Below, piece after piece: positions 43,025 to 52,610 of a stretch of DNA of 64,000 nucleotides. Within the stretch, counting starts at the first letter, position 1. Every line of letters begins with the position of its first letter. The stretch comes from Bog-756 sp963769765. Its GTDB lineage: Bacteria > Actinomycetota > Acidimicrobiia > Acidimicrobiales > RAAP-2. The DNA is taken from positions 308,436 to 372,435 of the forward strand of contig CAVYNA010000006.1 of NCBI GenBank assembly GCA_963769765.1, read 5' to 3'. A model generated the notes under the pieces. It searched no databases. It was not told the DNA's origin and saw only the letters and a list, made by a program, of their open reading frames with translations. The position numbers and the translations under genes were made by a program.

Positions 43025-44746
43025 ATGCGGATGTCCCGGCTCCTCGTGCGAACGCTCCGGGAGGCGCCGGCCGACGCCGAAGTGGCGAGCCACCGCCTGC
43101 TCGTCAGGGCGGGGTACATCCGGCGGCTCGCCTCGGGCGTCTACACCTTCCTTCCGCTCGGGATCCGCGTGCTTCACCGGTTGGAGGCGGTGATCCGCGA
43201 CGAGCTCGACGCCGCCGGATGCCAGGAAGTGCTGCTGCCCGCGCTCCATCCGCTCGAGCTGTGGGAGCAGAGCGGCCGGGCGGCCCTCTTCGGCAGCGAC
43301 GCACTGCCGGCATTGACCGTGGAGGGGCGGGGAGGCACCTTCGTGCTCGGTCCGACCCACGAGGAAGTCGTCACGGTCACCGTGGGTGCCGAGGTCGACT
43401 CGTACCGCCAGCTCCCGCTCACCGTCTACCAGATCCAGGTCAAGTTCCGCGACGAGGCCCGGCCGCGCTTCGGGCTGCTGCGCACGCGTGAGCTGCTGAT
43501 GGCGGACGCCTACTCGTTCGACGTCGACAAGGAGGCGATGCAGGGCTCATACCAGACGGTCTTCGACGCCTACCTCCGGATCTTCGAACGGCTCGGACTC
43601 GGGGTGGTCCCGGTGGAGGCCTCGTCAGGCGCGATCGGTGGCGACGTCAACCACGAGTTCATGGTCCCCTCGCAGGTGGGCGAGGACCACTTCGTCTCGT
43701 GCCCGTCCTGCGGCTATGCGGCCAATGTGGAGGCGGCCGTCCGCGGCGGACCCGGCGGGCCCGTCGTCAGTGAGGTGGCCGGCGATGCGGCCCCGATCGT
43801 CGAGCTCTCGACTCCCGGTCGGTCGGGCATCGACGATGTCGTGGCCCTGTTCGCCGACTCCGGTACGACCGCCGCCGACCTGTTGAAGACGATGGCCGTC
43901 GTCGACGAGGACGGGCTGGCCGCACTCGTCCTGCTCGCGGGTGACCGTGAGGTGCGTCTGCCCGCGGGGTGGCGTCTCTTCGAGGACGCGGACTTCGCAT
44001 CGCATCCCACTCTGGTCAAGGGCTACATCGGCCCTCAGGGACAGCAGACCCACGGAATCCGGGTCGTCGCCGACCACGGGGTCGCGCGGAGTGGACCGTG
44101 GGTGACCGGCGCCAATCGCGTCGACCACCACGTGTCGGGCGCCCTGCTCGGCCGTGACTTCGAGGTCGACGAGTGGGGCTCGTACGCGGAGGTCACAGAA
44201 GGCGACCCCTGTCCAACGTGTGGCGGTCCGCTGGAGCTGGTCCGTTCGGTGGAGGCGGCGCACACCTTCCAACTCGGCGTCAAGTACTCGTCGGTGATGC
44301 CCGGGGCGAACTTCGAGACCGAGGACGCCGGCGAGGCGATCTTCTCGATGGGCTGCTACGGCATGGGGGTCAGTCGGCTTCTCTCGGTCATCGCAGAGGA
44401 GCACCACGACGAGCAGGGGTTGGCATGGCCTGCCGCGGTCGCCCCTTTCGACCTCCACCTGTTGACGCTCGGGGCCGGGCGCTCGCCGGAGGTCGCGGCC
44501 GCCGCCGAGCGCCTCCACGAAGAGCTGGCCGCGGCCGGGTTCGAGGTGCTCTACGACGACCGGGATGCCTCGGCGGGAGTCAAGTTCGCCGATGCGGACC
44601 TCCTCGGGGTGCCGGTGCGCCTCGTGATCGGGGCGAAGGGACTCGCACGGGGGGTCGTCGAGTGGCGGTCGCGGACCACCGGCGAGGAGCGGGAGCTCGA
44701 GCTCTCCGGGGCCGTCGAGGAGCTGGCCGGCGCCCGCGCCCGCTGA
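43025..44746 (+). CDS. proS: Prolyl-tRNA synthetase
   Basis: 573 residues, bacterial-type ProRS. Class II motif 1 region (GIRVLHRLEAVIRDELDAAG), motif 2 RDEARPRFGLLRTREL, an editing (INS) insertion domain (LLKTMAVVDEDGLAALVLLA), motif 3 GCYGMGVSRLLSVIAE, and the C-terminal anticodon-binding domain (LGAGRSPEVAAAAERLHEEL; DLLGVPVRLVIG). It is last before the rimP promoter, separated by 267 bp. Confidence 0.96.
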   Translation: MRMSRLLVRTLREAPADAEVASHRLLVRAGYIRRLASGVYTFLPLGIRVLHRLEAVIRDELDAAGCQEVLLPALHPLELWEQSGRAALFGSDALPALTVEGRGGTFVLGPTHEEVVTVTVGAEVDSYRQLPLTVYQIQVKFRDEARPRFGLLRTRELLMADAYSFDVDKEAMQGSYQTVFDAYLRIFERLGLGVVPVEASSGAIGGDVNHEFMVPSQVGEDHFVSCPSCGYAANVEAAVRGGPGGPVVSEVAGDAAPIVELSTPGRSGIDDVVALFADSGTTAADLLKTMAVVDEDGLAALVLLAGDREVRLPAGWRLFEDADFASHPTLVKGYIGPQGQQTHGIRVVADHGVARSGPWVTGANRVDHHVSGALLGRDFEVDEWGSYAEVTEGDPCPTCGGPLELVRSVEAAHTFQLGVKYSSVMPGANFETEDAGEAIFSMGCYGMGVSRLLSVIAEEHHDEQGLAWPAAVAPFDLHLLTLGAGRSPEVAAAAERLHEELAAAGFEVLYDDRDASAGVKFADADLLGVPVRLVIGAKGLARGVVEWRSRTTGEERELELSGAVEELAGARAR

Positions 44747-44812
44747 CGATCCACTGCCGGCACCGCCCGGCCGTGTGTCGGTCGCGGAGCCGGAAAACCG
44801 CACGTCACGCCG

Positions 44813-44841
44813 TTTACGGCCGCAGGCGTCGCTGCTATACT
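44813..44841 (+). promoter_or_regulatory. Strong promoter of the rimP-nusA-infB operon
   Basis: TTTACG (44813-44818) and TATACT (44836-44841) with a 17-bp spacer, the best sigma-70-like promoter in the window. A tract of T and C follows. Transcription would start about 44848, giving a leader of about 165 nt before rimP that contains the hairpin at 44883. Confidence 0.7.
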
Positions 44842-44882
44842 TTTTCTCCTGCCGTTCGGTTGGAGTGGAGTGACGCTGATGA

Positions 44883-44913
44883 AGCGTGGGCGGACAGCCC
44901 ACGCTTTTGTTTT
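44883..44913 (+). terminator. Intrinsic terminator / attenuator in the rimP leader
   Basis: AGCGTGGGC (44883-44891) pairs perfectly with GCCCACGCT (44897-44905) around a 5-nt loop, followed by TTTGTTTT. It stands about 35 nt after the predicted transcription start and 100 nt before rimP, so it cannot be the end of proS only; it would act on the nusA operon transcript. NusA affects termination at such hairpins, so autoregulation by attenuation is plausible. Similar rimP-leader hairpins are known in other bacteria. Confidence 0.72.
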
Positions 44914-45013
44914 GGTCACAGCGCCAGGACGAGCAGGCACGATGGATGCAGGTCGATGAGAGACGACAGGGACCACGATCGCCGAGCCAGGCACAGGAAA
45001 GGAGGGAGCGCAG

Positions 45014-45567
45014 ATGGTCGAGGAGCTGTTTGCCACCCTCGAGCCCGTGGTCGGCGCTGCCGGTCTGGACCTGGTCGACGTGGAGCTCCGCTCGGGGGTC
45101 CTCCTCGTGACCGTCGACCGTGACGGTGGAGTCGATCTCGGGGACCTGACTGCGGCCAATCGCGCGATCTCGGCCGAGCTCGACGACCGAGATCCGATTC
45201 CGGGCCGCTACACGCTCGAGGTCTCGAGCCCCGGCGTCGAGCGCACCCTGCGCACACCTGCCCACTTCGCACGTGCGGTGGGGGAGACGGTATCGGTCAA
45301 GACCCGCCCGCAGGTTCCCGGCGAGCGGCGGCTCAGGGGCCGACTCGTCACGAGTGACGACGAGGGCATCCAGCTCGCTGTCCACGACCGGGCCGACGGA
45401 CCGGTCCGGTTGGCCTACAGCGAGATCGACCGGGCGAGGACGATCTTCGAATGGGGCCCTGCCCCCCGACCGGGCAGCGCGCGCTCGGGAAGCGATTGCA
45501 CCGACGGTGGACCGGGCAGGAAGACACGCGGGGCGAAGACGGCGGCGACGACACAGGACGTGACCAG

Positions 45568-45571
<4 letters not shown>
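45014..45571 (+). CDS. rimP: Ribosome maturation factor RimP
   Basis: 185 residues: LFATLEPVVGAAGLDLVDVE, DGGVDLGDLTAANRAISAEL and the family motif YTLEVSSPGVERTLRTPAHF. Needed for 30S assembly. The C-terminal ~35 residues are Lys/Thr-rich and variable. Start ATG 45014 with AGGAAAGGAGGGAG upstream, one of the strongest ribosome-binding sites in the window. The stop overlaps the nusA ATG. Confidence 0.93.
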
Positions 45572-46914
<1,343 letters not shown>

Positions 46915-46919
46915 GCCCG

Positions 46920-47204
46920 GTGCGGACCTGCGTCGGCTGCCGGACCGCCCGGCCCGCCGGCGAGCTGGTCAGGGTGGTGCGGGCAACCGACGGCACCCTC
47001 GAGGTGGGCCGACGTCGACCGGGACGGGGAGCGTGGATCTGTGCAGACAGACCCGACTGCCTCCGACTCGCAGTCGCCAGGCACGCCTTCGAGCGGGCCC
47101 TTCGGGGGCCGGTCGGGCCGATCGATCTCGAAGGGTTGGAGCACGCGGTGCGCACAGAGCACGGCGCCCTCGGGCGGGGGGCCTCGGCTGGCGACAGGCC
47201 GTGA
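46920..47204 (+). CDS. ylxR: YlxR/RnpM-family RNA-binding protein (DUF448)
   Basis: 94 residues with the family signature RTCVGCRTARPAGELVRVVR and GRGAWICADRPDCL. It occurs between nusA and infB in most Gram-positive bacteria; the B. subtilis homologue binds RNase P RNA. GTG 46920 is 5 bp after nusA. The 69-bp gap to infB holds nothing obvious. Confidence 0.92.
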   Translation: MRTCVGCRTARPAGELVRVVRATDGTLEVGRRRPGRGAWICADRPDCLRLAVARHAFERALRGPVGPIDLEGLEHAVRTEHGALGRGASAGDRP

Positions 47205-47273
47205 TGTGCGAGGATAGAGGTTCGGACGTGCCCTCGGGCACCGACGACGACGAAGGAAGGGCTGTCACAGGCG

Positions 47274-50234
47274 TTGCCGAAGAAGATCCGGGTCTACGAG
47301 CTCGCCCATGAGCTCGGACTGACCAACAAAGAGGCACTCGATCTCTGCCTGTCCCTCGGGATGGGTGTGAAGAGCCACTCCTCGTCGATCGAGGACGCCC
47401 AGGCCGATCGCGCCCGCAGGAAGGCCGACCGGGAGGGTCTCCGCCGTCCGGTCCAGCCGGAGGAGCCGGCGCCGGTCAAGAAGGCAGCGGCCACCAAGAA
47501 GGCGGCCGCCCAGAAGGTCACGTCGACCGGGTCCGAGGGCGTGCCGTCCGAGGTCTCCCCGGTGGCGCCCGCAGCACCCGCCCCTGAACCAGCCGACCTC
47601 GGTGCGCGTACCGGTGGGCAGGAGCCGGCACCGCTTTCGCCAGCGTCCAGCCCGCGCCTGATCAAGAGCCGCCCCGCCTCCGAGCAGCCTTCGCTGGCGC
47701 CACTGCCCCGTCCCACCCCTGCCGCCCCGGCTGCCTCGAGCGCTCCCCCGGTCGCACCTGCGGCCCGCCCCGCGCCTCCTGCGGCCCGCCCCGCGCCTCC
47801 TGCGGCCCGCCCCGCGCCTCCTGCGGCCCGCCCCGCGCCTCCTGCGGCCCGCCCCGCGCCTCCTGCGGCCCGCCCCGCGCCGACCGCACCCGCAGCCGCA
47901 CCCGCACCCCGGAAGGAGGCACCGGCACCTGCGGCCGCAGGCCAGACCGCGCCGCGGACGGCACCTCCGACGCACCCACCTGCGGGGGCCCCGCCTCAAC
48001 CCGCACCTCGCCCACCGATCAGCTCCTCGGGCAAGGCGATCCCGCCGCCGCCGGGTGGACCGCCGCGGTCGGTGACCGGCAAGCCGATCCCACCACCTCC
48101 GGGTTCAGGGGGACGTCGTCCCGCGCCTGGTGGGGCGCGTCCCGGTGGCATGGGCGGACGCCCTTCCGGACCTGGTGGCGGCGGACGACCAGGTGGTGGC
48201 CCGCGCACCGGCGGTCCTGGCGGAGGCGGCCCCTCCGGCGGGTACGGCGGAGCCCGACCTGGCACGGGCGGTGGCTTCGGCGGACGACCAGGTGGTGGCC
48301 CCGGTGGTGGGCCGGCCGGTCGGGGAGGTCCCGGGGTCGGTCGCGGCCGGCCGAACCAGCGACGCCCACGCCGGCGTCGCCGCAACCTCGAAGAGCTCGA
48401 GCCCACGCAGCTCACTGCCTACATGCCGTCGACGGCGCCGGTGCCCGACTCCGAGGTCATCATCGAGCGCGGGTCGACCGCGCGCGACCTCGGCCCGAAG
48501 CTCAACCGCTCGGCCGGCGACGTGATCCGCTTCCTCTTGTTGCAAGGGGAGATGGTCACCGCGACCCAGTCGCTCACCGACGACATGATCGAACTGTTCG
48601 CTGCCGAGCTCGGTGCGGAGGTGCGGCTCGTCGATCCGGGGGAGGAGCGCGAAGCCGAGCTCCTCGCCAAGTTCTTCGACGAGGACGAAGAGGAGGAGGT
48701 CGAGACCGACCTCCGCCCGCGGCCGCCGGTCGTGACCGTGATGGGACACGTCGACCACGGCAAGACGCTTCTCCTCGACCGGATCCGTTCGGCGAACGTG
48801 GTGGCCGGCGAGGCAGGCGGGATCACCCAGCACATCGGCGCGTATCAGGTGGACTGGCAGGGCAATCCGATCACCTTCATCGACACGCCCGGCCACGAGG
48901 CCTTCACCGCAATGCGGGCGCGCGGGGCCGAGGTCACCGACATCGTGGTGCTGGTGGTCGCGGCCGACGACGGGGTCATGCCCCAGACGGTCGAGGCCAT
49001 CGACCACGCGAAGGCGGCCGACGTGCCCATCATCGTCGCCGTCAACAAGATCGACCGCGAAGAGGCCGACCCCAACCGCGTCCTCCAGCAGCTCTCCGAA
49101 CACGGCCTCGTGCCGGAGGCCTGGGGAGGAGAGACCATCACCGTCGAGGTCTCGGCGCTCCAGAACCTCGGCATCGAGGACCTCCTCGAGCAGATCGTGC
49201 TCGTCGCGGAAGTGGAGGAGCTCGTCGCCTCGCCCGAGGGCCGTGCCCGTGGCGTCGTCCTCGAAGCAGAGCTCGAGATCGGACGCGGACCGGTGGCCTC
49301 GGTGATCGTCCAGCGCGGGACGCTCCGGGTGGGCGATCCCATCGTCGCCGGTGCGGCGTGGGGCAAGGTCAAAGCGCTTGTCGACGACCAAGGTGACCAG
49401 ATCAAGGAGGCACCACCGTCGACGCCGGTGCAGGTGCTCGGATTCTCCGAGCCGCCCGAGGCAGGCGACGAACTCCGGGTCGCTCCGGAGCTCGCCCAGG
49501 CCCGCACCATCGGCGAGGCCCGCGCCCACCGTTACCGTGTGGCCGGCCACGTTCCGGCGGCGACCTCTGCGCTCGGCGGGGCGAAGCTCGAGGATCTCTT
49601 CGAGCAGATCCAGCGCGGTGAGACGGCGACGCTCAACCTGATCTTGAAAGCAGATGTCCGAGGCTCGCTGGAGGCGGTCACCGAGAGCCTGCGAAAGCTC
49701 GAACGCGACGACGTGAAGCTGAGCTTCGTGCACCGGGGGGTGGGCGGCATCACCGAGTACGACGTGCAGCTCGCCCAGGCGTCCAACGCGACCATCATCG
49801 GCTTCAATGTGCGGCCCGATCGCCGGGCGCGAGAAATGGCCGCGTCGGCCCACGTCGAGATCCGCACGTACGAGATCATCTACAAACTGCTCGAGGACCT
49901 CGAGGCCGCCATGCTCGGCATGCTCGCCCCGGTTTACGAGGAGATCGTCACCGGCGAGGCCGAGGTGCGCCAGATCTTCCGAGTGCCGCGCATCGGTGCG
50001 ATCGCCGGGTGCTACGTGCGCGACGGAGTCATCACCCGCGGCTCGAAGGTGCGATTCCTGCGCGAAGGCGTCATCATCTGGAAGGGCACGATCAACTCGC
50101 TGCGGCGGTTCAAGGACGACGTCCGCGAGGTGACCTCCGGCTTCGAGTGCGGCATCGGGCTCTCCGACTATCAGGACCTCAAAGAGGGTGATCTCATCGA
50201 GACCTTCGAGGAGCGCGAGATCCCGCGTACGTAG
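47274..50234 (+). CDS. infB: Translation initiation factor IF-2
   Basis: 986 residues. N-terminal IF2_N (KKIRVYELAHELGLTNKEAL), then about 380 residues of Pro/Ala- and Gly/Arg-rich sequence including six AARPAP heptads. A second IF2_N-like segment follows (STARDLGPKLNRSAGDVIRF). The GTPase has G1 GHVDHGKT (near 490), G3 DTPGHEAF and G4 NKID, with domains II to IV following (GSKVRFLREGVIIWKG). Start TTG 47274 matches the family N-terminus with GAAGGAAGG upstream. Upstream neighbours nusA and ylxR and downstream rbfA form the standard operon. Confidence 0.96.
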   Translation: MPKKIRVYELAHELGLTNKEALDLCLSLGMGVKSHSSSIEDAQADRARRKADREGLRRPVQPEEPAPVKKAAATKKAAAQKVTSTGSEGVPSEVSPVAPAAPAPEPADLGARTGGQEPAPLSPASSPRLIKSRPASEQPSLAPLPRPTPAAPAASSAPPVAPAARPAPPAARPAPPAARPAPPAARPAPPAARPAPPAARPAPTAPAAAPAPRKEAPAPAAAGQTAPRTAPPTHPPAGAPPQPAPRPPISSSGKAIPPPPGGPPRSVTGKPIPPPPGSGGRRPAPGGARPGGMGGRPSGPGGGGRPGGGPRTGGPGGGGPSGGYGGARPGTGGGFGGRPGGGPGGGPAGRGGPGVGRGRPNQRRPRRRRRNLEELEPTQLTAYMPSTAPVPDSEVIIERGSTARDLGPKLNRSAGDVIRFLLLQGEMVTATQSLTDDMIELFAAELGAEVRLVDPGEEREAELLAKFFDEDEEEEVETDLRPRPPVVTVMGHVDHGKTLLLDRIRSANVVAGEAGGITQHIGAYQVDWQGNPITFIDTPGHEAFTAMRARGAEVTDIVVLVVAADDGVMPQTVEAIDHAKAADVPIIVAVNKIDREEADPNRVLQQLSEHGLVPEAWGGETITVEVSALQNLGIEDLLEQIVLVAEVEELVASPEGRARGVVLEAELEIGRGPVASVIVQRGTLRVGDPIVAGAAWGKVKALVDDQGDQIKEAPPSTPVQVLGFSEPPEAGDELRVAPELAQARTIGEARAHRYRVAGHVPAATSALGGAKLEDLFEQIQRGETATLNLILKADVRGSLEAVTESLRKLERDDVKLSFVHRGVGGITEYDVQLAQASNATIIGFNVRPDRRAREMAASAHVEIRTYEIIYKLLEDLEAAMLGMLAPVYEEIVTGEAEVRQIFRVPRIGAIAGCYVRDGVITRGSKVRFLREGVIIWKGTINSLRRFKDDVREVTSGFECGIGLSDYQDLKEGDLIETFEEREIPRT
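47760..47885 (+). repeat. 21-bp tandem repeat inside infB
   Basis: Five identical 21-bp units starting at 47760 plus a sixth that diverges in its last few bases (47865-47885). Each encodes the heptapeptide AARPAPP (the sixth ends AARPAPT). Exact identity at third positions indicates recent slippage expansion rather than selection on protein sequence alone, so copy number may vary between strains. Confidence 0.9.
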
Positions 50235-50291
50235 CACGGGACGCCGCATCTGGCGGCACCGAGCGGATGGCGCAGGTGGAGCGGAGGAGCC

Positions 50292-50690
50292 GTGGCAGGT
50301 CGTCACCACCCACAGCGCGGCACGGCGACCTTCCCCCGGTCGCTCCGGGTCAACCAGGTGCTGCGCCAGGTCCTCGCCGAGGAGATCGAACGGCTCGCGG
50401 ACGCCGACGAGCGGCTCCGGCTGGTGACGGTCACCGCCGTCGACACTGCACCCGACCTTCGGCACGCGACGGTCTACCTGAGCTCCCTCGGCGAGGACGC
50501 GGACGCGGCGCTCGTCGAGCGACGGGTCCAGCTGCAGCGGGCTGTCGGTCGGCAGGTGCGGCTCAAGCGCACCCCGCAGCTCACCTTCGAGATCGACCCC
50601 GCGGTCGTGGCGGGTGGGCGCGTCGAGGAGGTCCTGCGCCGAATTCGCGAGGAGGCCGACGACGAGGATGGCGGGACTGCGCCGTCGTGA
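50292..50690 (+). CDS. rbfA: Ribosome-binding factor A
   Basis: 132 residues: FPRSLRVNQVLRQVLAEEIE, LVTVTAVDTAPDLRHATVYL, then RVQLQRAVGRQVRLKRTPQL and TFEID. A KH-like cold-shock factor for 16S maturation. GTG 50292 behind GGAGGAG. The stop overlaps truB by 4 bp. Confidence 0.93.
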   Translation: MAGRHHPQRGTATFPRSLRVNQVLRQVLAEEIERLADADERLRLVTVTAVDTAPDLRHATVYLSSLGEDADAALVERRVQLQRAVGRQVRLKRTPQLTFEIDPAVVAGGRVEEVLRRIREEADDEDGGTAPS

Positions 50691-51589
50691 CACCGCGGAG
50701 CCGCCGGACCGTCGATCAGGTCAACGGACTCGTGGTGGTGGACAAAGAGGCCGGCTGGACCTCGCATGACGTCGTCGCGCGGTGCCGGCGGGTCTTCGGC
50801 CAACGTCGGGTGGGCCACGCCGGAACGCTCGACCCGGACGCGACCGGCGTGCTGCTCGTGGGCCTCGGCCGCGTGACGCGCCTGACCCGGTTCCTCACCG
50901 CCCTCCCGAAGACCTACGTTGCGGACGTCGTGCTCGGCACCGCGACCTCGACCCTCGACGCGTCGGGCGAGGTCGTCGGCACCTGGTCGATGGAGACCGT
51001 CGCGCTGGAAGACGTCCGATCGGCGGCACGCGCGCTCACCGGCGCCATCGAGCAGGTTCCCCCGATGGTGTCCGCCGTGAAGGTGGGCGGCCAGCGGCTC
51101 CATGCGCTCGCCCGCGCCGGCATCGAGGTCGAGCGGGCGCCCAGACCGGTCACGGTCCACCGGTTCGAGGTCGATCCCGGACACCGACCGGGCGTGTTCC
51201 GCATCGAGGTCGAGTGCTCGTCGGGCACCTACGTCCGGGTGCTCGCCGCCGACCTCGGGACCGCGCTCGGGGGCGGCGCCCACCTCGACGACCTCCGGCG
51301 GCTTCGCATCGGCTCGTTCACCGTCGACGATGCCCGCAAGGTCGGTGAGCTGACGCCCGCGGTCGTGCTCACCCCTGCCCAGGCCATGCGCGACCTCGAT
51401 CAGGTCGTCGTGACCTCCGAGGTGGTGAAGTTGGTGGCCCGCGGCCTCCCGCTCGACCGGGTCCCACTCGGCGTCACCGGCGATGGCCCCTGGGGACTCG
51501 TCGACGAAGGCCACCGACTTCTTGCCGTCTACGAGGCCACCGAGACCGACCGGATCCGGCCCGCCGTCGTGCTCGCCGCGGCCGGGTGA
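50687..51589 (+). CDS. truB: tRNA pseudouridine(55) synthase
   Basis: Forms pseudouridine 55 in the T loop of tRNAs. 300 residues: GLVVVDKEAGWTSHDVVARC, catalytic D49 in VGHAGTLDPDATGVLLV, QVPPMVSAVKVGGQRLHALA, CSSGTYVRVLAADLG. GTG 50687 overlaps rbfA. ribF follows with a 53-bp gap. Confidence 0.95.
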   Translation: MTPRSRRTVDQVNGLVVVDKEAGWTSHDVVARCRRVFGQRRVGHAGTLDPDATGVLLVGLGRVTRLTRFLTALPKTYVADVVLGTATSTLDASGEVVGTWSMETVALEDVRSAARALTGAIEQVPPMVSAVKVGGQRLHALARAGIEVERAPRPVTVHRFEVDPGHRPGVFRIEVECSSGTYVRVLAADLGTALGGGAHLDDLRRLRIGSFTVDDARKVGELTPAVVLTPAQAMRDLDQVVVTSEVVKLVARGLPLDRVPLGVTGDGPWGLVDEGHRLLAVYEATETDRIRPAVVLAAAG

Positions 51590-51630
51590 CCGGCCGCGGC
51601 CAGTCGACCGGCGAGTTGCTGACCGAGCGG

Positions 51631-51636
51631 TAACCT
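51631..51636 (+). promoter_or_regulatory. Putative -10 box of ribF
   Basis: TAACCT lies 6 nt before GTG 51643 and 9 nt before ATG 51646, no Shine-Dalgarno sequence between. By the spacing seen elsewhere either codon could be the leaderless start. Confidence 0.4.
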
Positions 51637-51642
51637 TCGTCG

Positions 51643-52605
51643 GTGATGGAGATCGTCACCGACCTCTCAGCGTGCCATCCCCCCGCTGCCGGCTCGGCGG
51701 TGACCATCGGCGCCTACGACGGCGTCCACCTCGGTCACCGTGCGCTCCTGGCCGAGCTCGCGGTGCGGGCCGCGGCCGACGGGCTCGAGACCGTGGTCGT
51801 CACCTTCGACCGCCATCCGGCGACGGTGGTCCGGCCGGAGTCGGCGCCGAAGCTCCTCTGTGACCTCGACCAGAAGCTCGAGCTCCTTGCCGAGGCGGGA
51901 GTCGACCGCACGGTCGTCGTCGCCTTCACCGAGGAGCGCTCGCGCGAGCCGGCCGACGTGTTCGTGTCCGAGGTGCTCGTCGACTGCCTGCACGCCCGGC
52001 TCGTGGTCGTCGGCGAGGACTTCCACTTCGGCCACGCCCGCTCGGGCAACGTGGCCCTGCTGGAGAAGATGGGCGCCGTGGACGGCTTCGTGGTCGACGG
52101 GCTCACCCTCCGCAGCGACCGGGACGGCGGTCCTCTCGGCGAGCCGATCTCCTCGACGCGGATCCGCACGCTGCTCGCCGACGGCGCGGTCGAGGCGGCG
52201 GCCACCCTTCTCGGTCGGCACCACCAGGTGCGCGGCACCGTCGTGACCGGCGACGGGCGAGGCGGCAGTGAGGTCGGGTTCCCGACGGCCAACGTCGAGG
52301 TGCCCGAGGCGATCTGTGTTCCTGCGGTCGGCATCTATGCGGCCTGGTACACCCGTCCAGACGGCTCACGCTGGCCGGCGGCGTTGTCGGTCGGACGGCG
52401 CCCCACGTTCTACGAAGGAGGCGGGGAACTTCTCGTGGAGGCCTACCTGCTCGACTTCGCAGGTGACCTCTACGGTGAAGATGCCCGGGTCAGCTTCGTC
52501 GCGCGGTTGCGTGACGAACTGGCCTTCGACTCGGTCGCTGCACTCACCGCCCAGATCGAAAGCGACGTGGCCGCCACCCGCGAGGTGCTCGACCGGAGCG
52601 CCTGA
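51643..52605 (+). CDS. ribF: Bifunctional riboflavin kinase / FAD synthetase
   Basis: 320 residues. The N-terminal FMN adenylyltransferase domain (TIGAYDGVHLGHRALLAELA; VVGEDFHFGHARSGNVALLE; EPISSTRIRTLLADG) and C-terminal riboflavin kinase domain (GRGGSEVGFPTANVEVPEAI; SVGRRPTFYEGG; LRDELAFDSVAALTAQIESD) are both complete. Makes FMN and FAD. Convergent with the acyl-CoA synthetase gene, 5 bp between stops. Confidence 0.95.
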   Translation: MMEIVTDLSACHPPAAGSAVTIGAYDGVHLGHRALLAELAVRAAADGLETVVVTFDRHPATVVRPESAPKLLCDLDQKLELLAEAGVDRTVVVAFTEERSREPADVFVSEVLVDCLHARLVVVGEDFHFGHARSGNVALLEKMGAVDGFVVDGLTLRSDRDGGPLGEPISSTRIRTLLADGAVEAAATLLGRHHQVRGTVVTGDGRGGSEVGFPTANVEVPEAICVPAVGIYAAWYTRPDGSRWPAALSVGRRPTFYEGGGELLVEAYLLDFAGDLYGEDARVSFVARLRDELAFDSVAALTAQIESDVAATREVLDRSA

Positions 52606-52610
52606 GCCGG

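Noticed and set aside
47760..47885. CRISPR-like array
   Set aside because: Contiguous 21-bp units in frame within infB, no spacers.
48105..50693. 862-codon minus-strand frame opposite infB and rbfA
   Set aside because: Shadow of the IF-2 reading frame.
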